Made by a program: the position numbers and the translations under genes
Notes under the pieces: model-generated
What the model was told of the DNA's origin: nothing
Database searches by the model: none
The model's input: only the letters and a program-made list of their open reading frames with translations
Assembly: GCA_963845445.1 (NCBI GenBank)
Contig: CAWJSE010000002.1
Location: forward strand, 1,860,001 to 1,924,000
DNA length: 64,000 bases
Source of the DNA: JABDBL01 sp963845445
GTDB lineage: Bacteria > Cyanobacteriota > Vampirovibrionia > Obscuribacterales > Obscuribacteraceae
Reading direction: 5' to 3'
Shown here: piece after piece, positions 1 to 9,622 of the stretch
Position numbering within the stretch: position 1 is the stretch's first letter
Layout: every line of letters begins with the position of its first letter

Positions 1-2961
1 TGCTTCTATTGAACTATTCCCTGCTCGCAATTGCTCATTGCAAAATGTTACCATCAAAATACTATTTGCCGACGCCACTCCGATTGTCATGACAGCACCC
101 ATGAGTGCCGGTACACTAAATGTGGATTGAGTTACAAACAAACTCCAAACGATGCCGGTTAGGGCACCAGGAACTGCCATTAAAATGATTAACGGGTCCA
201 CCCAAGATTGATAATTAACTACAAGAATCAAGTATACAAGCACAATTGCCCCGGCCAGTCCTACCAAAAGACCTGTGAATGCAGTGGTCATGCTTAACAC
301 TTGACCGATGACAAATATAGACGTGCCGTGTGGCAATCCCTTCTTTTGAGTTGCAGCCACAATTTTCTGAATATCGTCTGACACACCGCCCAGGTCGCGA
401 TTCTGGCAATCGGCATAAATATCAAAGCAAGGCTGAACATTAATGTGATTCACCACATATGGTGTGTATCTCCGCTGAGATTTAGCTACGTTGCGCAATA
501 ACTGGACTGGCTGCTCTTTATTCTCTTCGCTTTTGCTTGAGCCCACAGAGAGATTATATATATCATTCAGGGAGCGTATTCTCCACTGCGGAGCTTGCGT
601 CGCCAGATAATATTGCACGCCTGTACCAACATTTGTCCAGAAATTTGGCTGTACCTGAAAGCTCGAGCTAAGATTTACCAGCATAGCGTTGGATACATCC
701 TTTTGGCTCAAGCCCACTTCATCGGCTAATGTTCTGTCCACATCCAAAAGATACTCGGGAGAATTCTCAACCTGGTGCAGGCAAACATCAACAGCACCCG
801 GCACAATTTTCATTTGTCGCTTTATATCAAGCGCAATCTTATAGTTTTCGGCTGCCTTCGCACCAACCACTTTTACATCTATTGGTGCCGGCAATCCGGC
901 ATTAAGGATCTGAGTAACGATGTCGGCTGGTTGGTAATAGTGAGAACAATAAGGAAATTTGTTAGCCAGCATCTCGCGAATAGCTGTCTGGTAGTAAATT
1001 GTTGAGTGTCTTCGGCGCTCTTCTAGTGAAATCAATATTTCGCCGTCGGCTTCGCTAATGGTCTGGCTATCACCAAATGCAAAATTGACCCCACTTACAG
1101 GCAGCCCCATATTGTCAGTTATAACTTTAATTTCTTTATGAGGGATTATTCTTCTAATTTCTCTCTCTATTTTTTTGTAAATCTGCTCCGTCACTTCCAC
1201 GCGAGTGCCGGCAGGAACGGTAACATGCAAGCGGATTTGACCCGCGTCTATAGGAGGAAAAAAATCGCGCCCTATGAAGGGCACCAAAATTGACGAGGCC
1301 GCATAAAAGCCAATGAATAAGATGGCCACCAAGAGTCGGTTGGATAATGCCCAGTTTAGTCCAGTGTGATAAGCGTCGCGAGCTTGATTGAATTTTTTAT
1401 CAATGAATAAATGGATGCGCTTAAAAAAGCCCGGTGGCTTTTCAACCCCAGACGATTCATTTGTCTTTTCTGCAACACGCTCTTCTGCAGCAAAGAGAGC
1501 CTTTGACATAAGCGGCACAATTGTACGCGAGAGTCCGTACGAGGCTAGCATGGCAAAACTAACCGTCATACCCAGCGGCACAAATAAGGACCGTGACGGT
1601 TCCGAAAGGAGAAAGACGGGGAGAAAAACTATACAGATTGAAATTGTAGAGACAAGAGCCGGTACTGCAACTTCCTCGGCACTAGCGAGAATTGCTTGAA
1701 CAACAGGCTTTCCCATGTCCAATTGCCGGTGCACATTTTCAATTTCTACAGTGGCATCGTCAACAAGCATGCCTACTGCCAAAGCTAGCCCACCCAAAGT
1801 CATTGAATTGATTGTGTTACCAGTAATGTGCAGGCCGATGATGGCACTAAATATAGCCAGTGGGATTGAAGTAATAACAATAAGAGTGCTTCTCCAACTG
1901 CCAAGAATGGCAAGCATAAACAAAGCAGTAAGCAATGCAGCATTGACTACTTCAAAGGCTACTTCGTCAATACATTCTTGTACAAATTTGGACTGGTCGG
2001 TAAGAATATCAATTTTAGCGGAAGGCGGAATAATTGCTTGTATCTTTGGCAGTACTTCTTTGACTCGCTTTACTACTGTGAGGGTTGAGGCGGCTCCAGT
2101 CTTTAGGATATTCATAATGACACCGCGTTGCCCGTCGATGTTAACAATGTTCAATTGTGGTTGAAAACCATCATGGACATAGGCCACATCTTTTACAAAT
2201 ATAGTTGCCCCGTTCAAGGTTTTGACCGGGACATTGTTCAAAGTTTCAATCACTTCCGGAATGTTGTTAAGAGTAATAACATATTCTGACTTGCCCATCT
2301 TTGCTGTACCACTGGGCGCAATCACGTTCGAGGAATTCACCGCATCAACAATATCTGTGGGCGCCAGTCCATAGGAGTACAGTGCCTTGGGATCCAGATC
2401 TACGCAGACCTGACGATATTTACCGCCGCTGGGAAAAGGAATTGTCGTCCCGCGTACTGGCGCAAGTTGGATACGGATAAATTGGTTGGCAAGATCAAAC
2501 AACTGACTTTCACTCATTTCTTTGCTGCCAACAATTAGTTGCAATACTGGGACATCAGTAGCCGAACTCTGCAATACAAAAGGAGGCGACTGTCCCGGCG
2601 GCATTGTTCTAAGCGCAGCACTAGAGGCCGAGGAAGTTTGTGCCACACCCAGCGCTACATTTGCTCCTTGTTGCAAATAAATCTTTATTACACTCATTCC
2701 ACTCAATGACATCGATTCGATGCGCTGTACATTGCTAACAACCGAAGCAATTACTCTTTCGCTTACAGTCGTGATTAAGTTTTCAACATTTTTAGGTGAC
2801 ATGCCTGTGTACGTCCAGACACAACTGACAACCGGGACGTCAATAGTTGGAAAAATATCAACAGGCATTTGGCTCAGAGATACTGCGCCAAATAAGAAAA
2901 TGGAAATTGCCAACACGATGAAGGTGTGCGGCTTGGAAAGAGCAAGTCGTACGATCCACAT
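1..2961 (-). CDS. RND efflux transporter permease (3' end outside window)
   Basis: An inner-membrane proton-driven exporter subunit of the HAE/AcrB type that would work with a periplasmic adaptor and an outer-membrane channel. I read the minus strand as one open frame of about 987 codons from ATG at 2961 (MWIVRLAL) to the window edge, so roughly the last 80 residues are missing. Visible marks are the first transmembrane segment followed by QMPVDIFPTIDVPV, the GMLVDDATVEIENVH segment carrying the paired Asp of TM4, and the second half beginning near VPFIGRDFFPPIDAG. In TM10 the AcrB Lys is replaced: the segment reads GVASANSIL. A TAG stop six codons upstream supports the start, which matches MWIVRLAL in the second RND gene at 48439. 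The adaptor gene is not seen here and may lie beyond position 1. The substrate is unknown. Confidence 0.93.
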   Translation of the reverse strand, partial: MWIVRLALSKPHTFIVLAISIFLFGAVSLSQMPVDIFPTIDVPVVSCVWTYTGMSPKNVENLITTVSERVIASVVSNVQRIESMSLSGMSVIKIYLQQGANVALGVAQTSSASSAALRTMPPGQSPPFVLQSSATDVPVLQLIVGSKEMSESQLFDLANQFIRIQLAPVRGTTIPFPSGGKYRQVCVDLDPKALYSYGLAPTDIVDAVNSSNVIAPSGTAKMGKSEYVITLNNIPEVIETLNNVPVKTLNGATIFVKDVAYVHDGFQPQLNIVNIDGQRGVIMNILKTGAASTLTVVKRVKEVLPKIQAIIPPSAKIDILTDQSKFVQECIDEVAFEVVNAALLTALFMLAILGSWRSTLIVITSIPLAIFSAIIGLHITGNTINSMTLGGLALAVGMLVDDATVEIENVHRQLDMGKPVVQAILASAEEVAVPALVSTISICIVFLPVFLLSEPSRSLFVPLGMTVSFAMLASYGLSRTIVPLMSKALFAAEERVAEKTNESSGVEKPPGFFKRIHLFIDKKFNQARDAYHTGLNWALSNRLLVAILFIGFYAASSILVPFIGRDFFPPIDAGQIRLHVTVPAGTRVEVTEQIYKKIEREIRRIIPHKEIKVITDNMGLPVSGVNFAFGDSQTISEADGEILISLEERRRHSTIYYQTAIREMLANKFPYCSHYYQPADIVTQILNAGLPAPIDVKVVGAKAAENYKIALDIKRQMKIVPGAVDVCLHQVENSPEYLLDVDRTLADEVGLSQKDVSNAMLVNLSSSFQVQPNFWTNVGTGVQYYLATQAPQWRIRSLNDIYNLSVGSSKSEENKEQPVQLLRNVAKSQRRYTPYVVNHINVQPCFDIYADCQNRDLGGVSDDIQKIVAATQKKGLPHGTSIFVIGQVLSMTTAFTGLLVGLAGAIVLVYLILVVNYQSWVDPLIILMAVPGALTGIVWSLFVTQSTFSVPALMGAVMTIGVASANSILMVTFCNEQLRAGNSSIEA

Positions 2962-3402
2962 AAGGTTTAAGCGTAGCAGCTAAATATTAACCAGTAAAAC
3001 AATTGTCTATATGCATTACTAATATTATGTTTATTTGACTGAGGATAGCTGATAACTGCTAGATATATCGAGAACAGTGGGCCGTCAAAGCTTCCTAATT
3101 AATCAATCATGTCAAGCCTAGTTTAGTGGCTTGCGTTTGAATAAAATATGCTGCCATATTGTTTTCTTGCCGTAGGTAAATTCTAATGACAAGTTCGAAA
3201 ATCGCAAAGCGATTGCCTACCACTGCCAAAGTTCTGAGCATTAGGCAGACCAGGACAGCACTTTTGCACAATCCCCTTCTTAATTCGCTTCACAAAAGGG
3301 GCGACAGGCAGAGAATACTAAGGATTAAGTAAAAAAATTGCTACCTATGAAAACTATATATTTTCTGCCCAAATATCTTCAACTTGCCACTAAGGACGTG
3401 CG
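2962..3402. other. Divergent intergenic region
   Basis: This 441-base AT-rich spacer separates the minus-strand RND gene from the plus-strand glucosidase gene and must hold both promoters. I see no convincing ORF. A weak CCCCTT...AAGGGG inverted pair at about 3270-3300 is the only structure noted. Confidence 0.5.
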
Positions 3403-5538
3403 ATGACTCTTGCTATTACTGTAGGTCCGCCCGTACTTATAATTAATCAGGGAACCACCTTTATGGTTACTGATTTTGCTGGACAAATCGCGGCAGAAAG
3501 CGAGCAAGGGCTTTTTGCCAACGATACCAGATTTCTAAGTTATTATGCTATTTTTGCAAATGGTGAGCCCTGGATAAAATTGTCATCCAGTGTATTAAAT
3601 CATCATATGGCGCGCATCCATTACACCAATGAAGAATTTGAGACTTTAGACGGTAAGATTTATAAGAACGACCTAGCACTTACTATGGTTCGAGATATTT
3701 GCAATGATGTATCGGAGCAGTTCGAATTAATCAACTTTAGTCAAAGGCGAGTCAAGTTGAATTTTGAGATTGCTCTGCGTTGCGATTTCGCTGATATTTT
3801 TGAAGTACGGGCGCATAAGTTTATAAGACGCGGACAAATTGAAACAGTGTGGAGCAGAGAAAATAGTGTATTAGCTATGCTCTATGAAAACCAAGATTTT
3901 AAAAGACATCTTTTCTATAGAATCAAAGAGTGCAACTCGAAAATTCATTTTGCCAATGGCAGGATTACATTTGAATTAGAATTGGCACCAGGGGAATCTT
4001 GGCATGCCTCAAATGTATATGAATTAGTTAACCCGGAGCATTCACAATCTACCGAAGAACCAGAAAATCGTGATTCGTCGAACTTGACGGCCCTGCATAA
4101 AACATGGTCTGACAGTGCAACTTTATTGACCTCTCAAAATGAAGATCTTTATCGCCTTTTCAAACAATCTGTGGATGACATGGGGGCTCTCCGTCTACCT
4201 GCTAAATCTGAAAACTCAGACGAATGGCTACCAGCAGCTGGCGTGCCGTGGTATGTTACTATTTTTGGCAGGGATAGCCTGATAATTAGCTTACAAAGTC
4301 TGATGGTGAATTATCAGTTTGCGTCCGGGGCTCTTACTAGATTAGCTGAGTATCAAGCTCAATCAATCGATGATGAGCGCGATGCTGAGCCCGGTAAAAT
4401 ACTGCATGAGATTCGCTTTGGCGAATTAGCTCACTTTCACAAAATTCCTCACACTCCATATTATGGTACTGCAGATGCTACACCACTTTATTTAATCGTT
4501 TTGCACGAAACCTGGAAATGGCTAGGTGATAAACGCATATTAGAAAAACACAGAGATGTAGCTCTTCGATGTTTGGAGTGGATCGATAAGTATGGCGATC
4601 TCGATGGAGATGGCTTTCAAGAATACAAAACTAGATCAAGCAAAGGTTACGAGAATATGGCTTGGAAAGATTCCGGAGATAGCGTAATGTATCCCGATGG
4701 CAAAATTGTTGGACAACCAAAGGCTCTATGCGAATTACAAGGTTATGTTTATGACGCTTGGTTGCGTATGGCTGAAGTTTTTAGTGTTTTGGGCGATCAG
4801 GACGCTTCAAATCAACTAATAGCAAAGGCCAAGAAACTACAGTTACAATTCGAAGAAAAATTTTGGTGCGAGGACATAAAGTTCTACGCCTATGCTCTGG
4901 ATAAGGATAAGCAACCAGTTAAAACAATTGCATCTAATGTTGGACATTGCCTGTGGAGTGGAATTATCAAGAAAGAGCGTGCACCGCTAGTGGTATCACG
5001 CTTCTTTGAACCGGATCTGTGGAGCGGTTGGGGAATTAGAACATTGTCGTCCCATAATCCAGCCTATAATCCCAGCTCTTATCATAATGGCTCAATTTGG
5101 CCTCACGATAACGGCATAATTGCAATGGGTTTTAAACGATACGGTTTTGCTGCTGAAGCCGCTCGAGTAGCTCGTGATATTTCAGAAGCAGCCAGTTGTT
5201 TTGTGAATTATCGCCTTCCAGAATTATACGCAGGCTCCCCAAAAACCGAGCATGCCTTTCCCGTACAATACTTATCAGCGAATGTGCCTCAGGGCTGGGC
5301 TGCTGGATCTATTTTTCACTTATTACAAGCCATACTTGGACTGAAGGCAAATGCCCCGCAAGAGGAGCTAATAGTCGATCCAATCCTGCCGAAATGGTTG
5401 CCAGAGCTAACCATACATAGAATGCAAGTAGGTGCAGCCGTTGCCGACCTCAAGTTCTGGCGAGAAGGAGAAATAACAAAATGGGATGCCTCAATCAAGG
5501 AAGGTAAGCTGACTGTGAAACCTATGCTGCCCAATTAG
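3403..5538 (+). CDS. Glycogen-debranching-type amylo-alpha-1,6-glucosidase
   Basis: A cytoplasmic (no signal peptide) 711-residue protein of the bacterial glycogen debranching family: an N-terminal GDE beta-sandwich domain (about residues 10-210) followed by an (alpha/alpha)6 glucosidase-like domain (about 230-690). The second domain shows VTIFGRDSLI, WKDSGDSVMYPDG and NGSIWPHDNG, the segments conserved in the MGH/GH63-like catalytic fold. The likely role is trimming alpha-1,6 branches of glycogen or handling trehalose-like oligosaccharides. ATG at 3403 follows AAGGACGTGCG, a modest ribosome-binding site. It stands alone between a divergent RND gene and a convergent secreted protein, so context does not refine the substrate. 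Confidence 0.88.
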   Translation: MTLAITVGPPVLIINQGTTFMVTDFAGQIAAESEQGLFANDTRFLSYYAIFANGEPWIKLSSSVLNHHMARIHYTNEEFETLDGKIYKNDLALTMVRDICNDVSEQFELINFSQRRVKLNFEIALRCDFADIFEVRAHKFIRRGQIETVWSRENSVLAMLYENQDFKRHLFYRIKECNSKIHFANGRITFELELAPGESWHASNVYELVNPEHSQSTEEPENRDSSNLTALHKTWSDSATLLTSQNEDLYRLFKQSVDDMGALRLPAKSENSDEWLPAAGVPWYVTIFGRDSLIISLQSLMVNYQFASGALTRLAEYQAQSIDDERDAEPGKILHEIRFGELAHFHKIPHTPYYGTADATPLYLIVLHETWKWLGDKRILEKHRDVALRCLEWIDKYGDLDGDGFQEYKTRSSKGYENMAWKDSGDSVMYPDGKIVGQPKALCELQGYVYDAWLRMAEVFSVLGDQDASNQLIAKAKKLQLQFEEKFWCEDIKFYAYALDKDKQPVKTIASNVGHCLWSGIIKKERAPLVVSRFFEPDLWSGWGIRTLSSHNPAYNPSSYHNGSIWPHDNGIIAMGFKRYGFAAEAARVARDISEAASCFVNYRLPELYAGSPKTEHAFPVQYLSANVPQGWAAGSIFHLLQAILGLKANAPQEELIVDPILPKWLPELTIHRMQVGAAVADLKFWREGEITKWDASIKEGKLTVKPMLPN

Positions 5539-5613
5539 TTTCATTCGGTAATCCCTTAGAAAGTGGAGGTACACGAAAATTGCTGACCTCGGTAAACGTC
5601 CCCGATAGAAGTA

Positions 5614-6993
5614 CTAGTTAAGGTTGAGCGCTGTTCCATTAATGAGCCCAGCTCGGAATGCATTTAATTTGTCAATTTGTGCAGCTAATATTTGTCCAGG
5701 ATCTCCATTTTCTACCAATAGCTGTTTATGGCGCCGTTCTTCTGCCACACGTCTTTCTATATTAATCAATGTCGCCAGCGCATTACCGCAGCCATAACTG
5801 AGTGCAGTCCCACCGATATTTTGCAAACGAGATTCAGTTTGCTTCGAAAAATTATAATCACTTATGATTGTTCCAATCCCATTAGTTATTTTAGTGAGGC
5901 TTCCGGCTTGAGCGGCAGACATAGATTTGATAAATGAGTTAATAGCAAATTCACGCTCTTCCGAGTAAATATCTTGCCGTTGGGAAAGCATTACAATCTC
6001 TAATTCGCATAATTTTTTTATGATCAAATTATTCTGGTCCTGGTCTTCCTGTCGTAACAGGTCAGAAAAATTCTTGTCATCGGCTCGCAACAATGCTAGG
6101 TTGAAGGATGGTGTATATTTAGCCGTGAGAAACAATTCTTTGGCAGTTTTGTGACGGTAATACAATCCGCCCAGTCGAGAAACCGCAGGCGTGACCGCCA
6201 TAATAGCACCACCTATAATATCGCCGAGGCCGGCGGCAGCATTAATATGAAAACGTGAACTAACGCTACCATGGTCAGTTAAAGTCCCATACATACCAAT
6301 GATTGTAAGTATGCCAGATTCTAAGTTGGAGACAAAACAAAGGCTTTGATTTATTGTTTTTTTTGCTCGCAAACCCTTGGCTTGACTAAGAAGAAAGGCA
6401 AATTCTTCTTTTTCCGCACCGTATAAATCCTCAAAAATTCTCTGACTGACATTTAACAGGCTGTTTGCCGACTCTCTTTCACTCTGAGCAATTTTGAGTC
6501 TTCGCAATTTAATTAATTTATCTATTTCTTGCACCAATTGGGCGCTTTTTATTCTAACGTGTTTAAGATCTCGCTCATCACGCTTCGCTTTAAAGTGATC
6601 AGATAAATCAATACCAAATTCAACAGTGCATTCTACTGTACTGATAAAATTGGCAAGTGCGCGCAATATAGAGGCATCTCCAACTGTATACTTGGACAAT
6701 CGTTGGGGCTCTTCTTGATTAGACAACGACGCCACGCCGTTCAAAAATGCGCCGGAACTAGTTAATGCATTATTGCAAATTTGGATTGTGTGCCAACGCC
6801 GGCTATACCAAATATTCGGAAGAGCATACAGTTTAATAGAGGCATTCAACTTGCTGAACTCTATCTCTCTATCTACAAGCTTGCGAGTAAGTTCTGTAAG
6901 CCCTTCGTTTTCATACGCCAAAGCAAAGGTTGTCGAGAGAATACTCATCAAAGACAAAACAATGAAAATGCATCTAAGAGAAAATAAAAACAT
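5614..6993 (-). CDS. Secreted helical protein of unknown function
   Basis: Not recognised. The 459-residue product starts with a clear signal peptide (hydrophobic residues 2-24, ending near TTFALA). The rest is mostly helical and rich in charged residues, with likely coiled coil around residues 130-200. A Gly/Ala-rich hydrophobic stretch around 250-275 (AAAGLGDIIGGAIMAV) could be a buried or membrane-touching helix. It begins 19 bases after the DUF6328-like gene on the same strand, so the two probably form one transcript. It converges with the debranching-enzyme gene. Confidence 0.72.
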   Translation of the reverse strand: MFLFSLRCIFIVLSLMSILSTTFALAYENEGLTELTRKLVDREIEFSKLNASIKLYALPNIWYSRRWHTIQICNNALTSSGAFLNGVASLSNQEEPQRLSKYTVGDASILRALANFISTVECTVEFGIDLSDHFKAKRDERDLKHVRIKSAQLVQEIDKLIKLRRLKIAQSERESANSLLNVSQRIFEDLYGAEKEEFAFLLSQAKGLRAKKTINQSLCFVSNLESGILTIIGMYGTLTDHGSVSSRFHINAAAGLGDIIGGAIMAVTPAVSRLGGLYYRHKTAKELFLTAKYTPSFNLALLRADDKNFSDLLRQEDQDQNNLIIKKLCELEIVMLSQRQDIYSEEREFAINSFIKSMSAAQAGSLTKITNGIGTIISDYNFSKQTESRLQNIGGTALSYGCGNALATLINIERRVAEERRHKQLLVENGDPGQILAAQIDKLNAFRAGLINGTALNLN

Positions 6994-7012
6994 CTATACT
7001 CCAAAAAAGGAA

Positions 7013-7492
7013 TTATCGCTGGAATTTCTTTTTGCGCAGCAAAGGCATGATGAACCAAAAATACGTAAACTCAGCAACAATGAAAATAGATATGACGCAG
7101 CTAATCGTTTGATTTGCTGAAATTAGATGAGCTACCAAATAAAAATCCAAGCAAAATGATAGCAGTAATGGCACCATCCCCGCAGCCACTAATTGTCCCG
7201 CAAATTGGGCAAACTCTTGGGACACCTTGCCTGGCTCGCCTAAACGATGTAATGCCGCCGGCGTCATCAATAAGCAAATTGAATTAAGCGAAAAGAAAAT
7301 GGCCGCCAAGTGCAAAAATTGCTCAGTAACTGTCAAATTACTTTTAAAGCATTGGTTAAAAACAGCAATAAATTGAAAACCCACCAAAGCCTGAATGCCA
7401 GGCAAAACCATTCTGGCTTCTTCCAGAATATGAGTAACCGATTCCTCGGTTTTTTCCGTCTGCGTTTCTTGTTGCATTGGCGTCAACACCAT
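7013..7492 (-). CDS. DUF6328-like small membrane protein
   Basis: A 159-residue integral membrane protein with four predicted helices (about residues 33-50, 62-85, 105-128, 132-152). The segment EEARMVLPGIQALVGFQF and the later LHRLGEP loop resemble the DUF6328 family, whose members are about this size and lack a known activity. An alternative start is the internal ATG at 7477; neither has a good ribosome-binding site. It is the first gene of a probable two-gene unit with the secreted protein downstream and lies beside stress-type genes. Function is unknown. Confidence 0.72.
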   Translation of the reverse strand: MVLTPMQQETQTEKTEESVTHILEEARMVLPGIQALVGFQFIAVFNQCFKSNLTVTEQFLHLAAIFFSLNSICLLMTPAALHRLGEPGKVSQEFAQFAGQLVAAGMVPLLLSFCLDFYLVAHLISANQTISCVISIFIVAEFTYFWFIMPLLRKKKFQR

Positions 7493-7841
7493 TTAGAGCG
7501 GGAGAGCAAGTAAAGTAATGTTGACTCTAGTAAGTCCCACGGTAAAGGTGGCATAAAAAATGGAATTGGTCCATAGACACTTGTACCTTTTCTATGCACA
7601 TCACACGCGTAGCTTTTTCAATATTTTTATTCATCATTTGTACCTCACAATAAAAATTTCGAATTATTTAATAAGCATGCTCTATGCTTAAACACGAAGA
7701 CGAAAAAGATTCAGTTCATCGCGTACTAATAAATATTATTATAGGTCTAACCTAAGGCACTTTTTCTTATTTAGTCGTACATAGAAAGAAGTTAGCATTT
7801 GAATAATTCTTCTGCTAACTTCTTCGTGTGCAAGTTCTGTT
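7493..7841. other. Intergenic region
   Basis: No gene is supported here. The only structure is the hairpin at 7786-7824, given separately. ORFs in this stretch extend antisense or out of frame from the histidine-rich gene. Confidence 0.45.
7786..7824 (-). terminator. Hairpin downstream of the histidine-rich gene
   Basis: AAGAAGTTAGCA (7786-7797) and TGCTAACTTCTT (7813-7824) form a perfect 12-bp inverted repeat with a 15-base loop. It starts 18 bases past the stop codon of the histidine-rich gene. The following T tract is short, so it may be a terminator or an RNA-stabilising stem. Confidence 0.55.
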
Positions 7842-8054
7842 TTACTTGCTGCCGTGCTCTTCAGCGTGAGCTTTGCTCGCTTCATTACCGTGATGCTCTG
7901 CATGAGCATGATGACCCCTCGCGGTATGAGCATGATGGGCTGCTTTTTCATGGTTGCCTTGCTCATGGTGCTTAGCGGCTTCTTCATGATGCTTAGAAGC
8001 ATGTTTATGATGCTCGGACGCTTGTTTATGATGTTCTGCAGCTTTTTTACTCAT
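7842..8054 (-). CDS. Histidine-rich small protein with HH heptads
   Basis: A 70-residue soluble protein with 20 histidines. HH pairs fall at residues 8-9, 15-16, 22-23 and 29-30, exactly seven apart, then recur at 40-41, 48-49 and 54-55. On a helix this puts a histidine stripe on one face, which suggests metal (Zn, Ni, Cu) or pH sensing, but no activity is established. Small proteins of this pattern occur in many bacteria as hypothetical proteins. AAAGGAGATAAAA precedes the ATG at 8054, a strong ribosome-binding site. A 12-bp hairpin follows the stop. Neighbouring genes are hemerythrin, YtxH and DUF6328 types, consistent with a stress role. Confidence 0.85.
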   Translation of the reverse strand: MSKKAAEHHKQASEHHKHASKHHEEAAKHHEQGNHEKAAHHAHTARGHHAHAEHHGNEASKAHAEEHGSK

Positions 8055-8383
8055 TTTTATCTCCTTTAACTTTTATAGAGTGGAGGTACGCAATTAGTTT
8101 AACACCCTAGAAGTTTCGCTCTTCTTTTCTTAAAAACAAAAGAGCTCTATTTGTAGAATTTTTGTAAATTTTACAAACAAAGTATCGCATATTACGCGAT
8201 GAGTCCTAGAATAGTGAGGCATATAATTTCTAAAAAGACTCCTATTACCTCAGTACCAACATCCTAAGTACGGTAGTAAACACATAGCCTTAACATTAAA
8301 TGGGTCTGCGCGAATGTGTAATTACAATGTATTTTCTTGCCCGTTATTAGTACTAGAATTTGACGCTCATAGAGGAGGTATTT
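8055..8383. other. Divergent intergenic region
   Basis: This AT-rich spacer lies between the histidine-rich gene (minus) and the 78-residue gene (plus). It must contain both promoters. An imperfect pair GCTCTTCTTTT...AAAAGAGC around 8115-8145 may be a weak hairpin. No further gene is seen. Confidence 0.4.
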
Positions 8384-8620
8384 ATGGAAGAAGAATTGCA
8401 TGGGCTTATTGAAGGAGAGCCGCACGCGAGTACAAAAGCCTCTCAAGAATCCGTAAATTATAACTTGTGCTTTCCAACAAAAATGTATACGAGATCATCT
8501 ATTGTGCAAGATTCGAAGAAATTCGCAAAAGAAAAATTAAAGCAAGCTGAGCAATGGTATGCCAATAAAAAGACTGTATATAAAGAGCTTGCAGAAAAAG
8601 ATATGGAACGCTCGTCTTAA
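8384..8620 (+). CDS. Small charged protein of unknown function
   Basis: A 78-residue protein, not recognised. I chose ATG at 8384 (MEEELHGLIEG) because AGAGGAGG lies 5-12 bases upstream; the longer frame from TTG at 8360 would bury that site. The C-terminal half is Lys/Glu-rich and helical (KFAKEKLKQAEQWYANKKT). It has no signal peptide or membrane segment. It lies 73 bases upstream of the hemerythrin gene on the same strand and may be cotranscribed with it. Confidence 0.7.
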   Translation: MEEELHGLIEGEPHASTKASQESVNYNLCFPTKMYTRSSIVQDSKKFAKEKLKQAEQWYANKKTVYKELAEKDMERSS

Positions 8621-8693
8621 TTAAGAATCTAAACAAGAATCGATTTAATTACAATTCAACAATCCGAGCTATCGGAATAAGGGGGATTTCAAA

Positions 8694-9305
8694 ATGCCAA
8701 ACCGCAAAGGAAGCTATAAAACAACTACCAAGGTTAAACCAAAAGAATCTAGTTCTTCGAAATCAGAAGTGTCCGGTCTTGAAGGAATTTCTCCAACCAA
8801 CGTACTAGAGATTCTGCATGAAGATCACTTACTCATACAAGATTTATTTTTCCAGTACACACAAATGAATGATCCAAAAGAAAAGAAAGCTATAGTGGAA
8901 CAAATTCTTGAAGAACTTTATCTTCATGCAACTGTGGAGGAAAAGATCGTCTACGCGCAAACCCGCGAAAACTCAGAAGAAGAAGTAATAGAAAACATAA
9001 TGGACGAAGCCGATACTGAACATCATGTGGCAAAAGTGATAATGGCCGAATTAGCTGCTATGAAGCCAACTGACGACCACTACGATGCAAAAGTTACCAT
9101 TCTTTGTGAAGTGATTAAACATCATGTGGGCGAAGAAGAAAAAGAAATGTTCAAAAAAATCAAAGAGTTGGACTTAGATCTAGATGAACTGGGAGAAGAA
9201 GTGTTGGAACTCAAGGAAGATCTAAAAGACAAATACAATCCAGGACTATTAGGCAAGATTTGGACCGAATTGAAAGGACTAAAACCTGTCGGCGCAGTTA
9301 AATAA
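8694..9305 (+). CDS. Hemerythrin HHE domain protein
   Basis: A 203-residue cytoplasmic protein with a four-helix hemerythrin/HHE cation-binding domain (about residues 40-165). Expected iron ligands are visible: HEDH in the first helix, LHATVEEK in the second, DTEHH in the third and KHHVGEEEKEM in the fourth. The N-terminus is a flexible Lys/Ser tail and the C-terminus is acidic and helical. Such proteins bind a di-iron centre and are tied to oxygen, nitric oxide or oxidative-stress sensing. AAGGGGGATT precedes the ATG. Neighbours are other small stress-type proteins. Confidence 0.9.
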   Translation: MPNRKGSYKTTTKVKPKESSSSKSEVSGLEGISPTNVLEILHEDHLLIQDLFFQYTQMNDPKEKKAIVEQILEELYLHATVEEKIVYAQTRENSEEEVIENIMDEADTEHHVAKVIMAELAAMKPTDDHYDAKVTILCEVIKHHVGEEEKEMFKKIKELDLDLDELGEEVLELKEDLKDKYNPGLLGKIWTELKGLKPVGAVK

Positions 9306-9622
9306 TGTCGCAGAATTTGCTCCAGAAAACCTAAGTATGGCAGAAAGCAGAGGGAGATTTTCCTTCTTGCTTATAAGCATAATTGCCCCATGGTATTGAG
9401 AGGAAGAAGATAAACAAAACTTTCTTTAAGTCAAAGTTAGAAAAATAAGTCCGTGAAAGAATAATATTATAGATTATAACTATAAAACTTCGTATTAACC
9501 CCGATATTGAATGCGTTAAACTAGATCGAGTACCCAATCAAATCGACACATAATCCATTGGAATCGATTTTTATCGACTAAGGTCTGTGGCACCCAATTT
9601 TGACATGTGAGGAAAAATTGAC
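9306..9622. other. Intergenic region
   Basis: An AT-rich 317-base spacer between hemerythrin and the YtxH-like gene. I see no ORF or clear terminator. A short inverted pair TATAG...CTATA near 9470-9485 is too weak to call. Confidence 0.4.

Noticed and set aside
1388..2983. Plus-strand ORFs of 87-149 residues across the first RND gene
   Set aside because: The minus strand is one continuous RND frame; these are its antisense shadows.
3270..3300. CCCCTT/AAGGGG pair as a terminator or operator
   Set aside because: Only six pairs with a 16-base loop, not next to a stop codon or a T tract.
7739..8069. Met-rich ORFs overlapping the histidine-rich gene on both strands
   Set aside because: Met and His codons are complementary (ATG/CAT), so these are shadows of the His-rich frame, which has the good ribosome-binding site.
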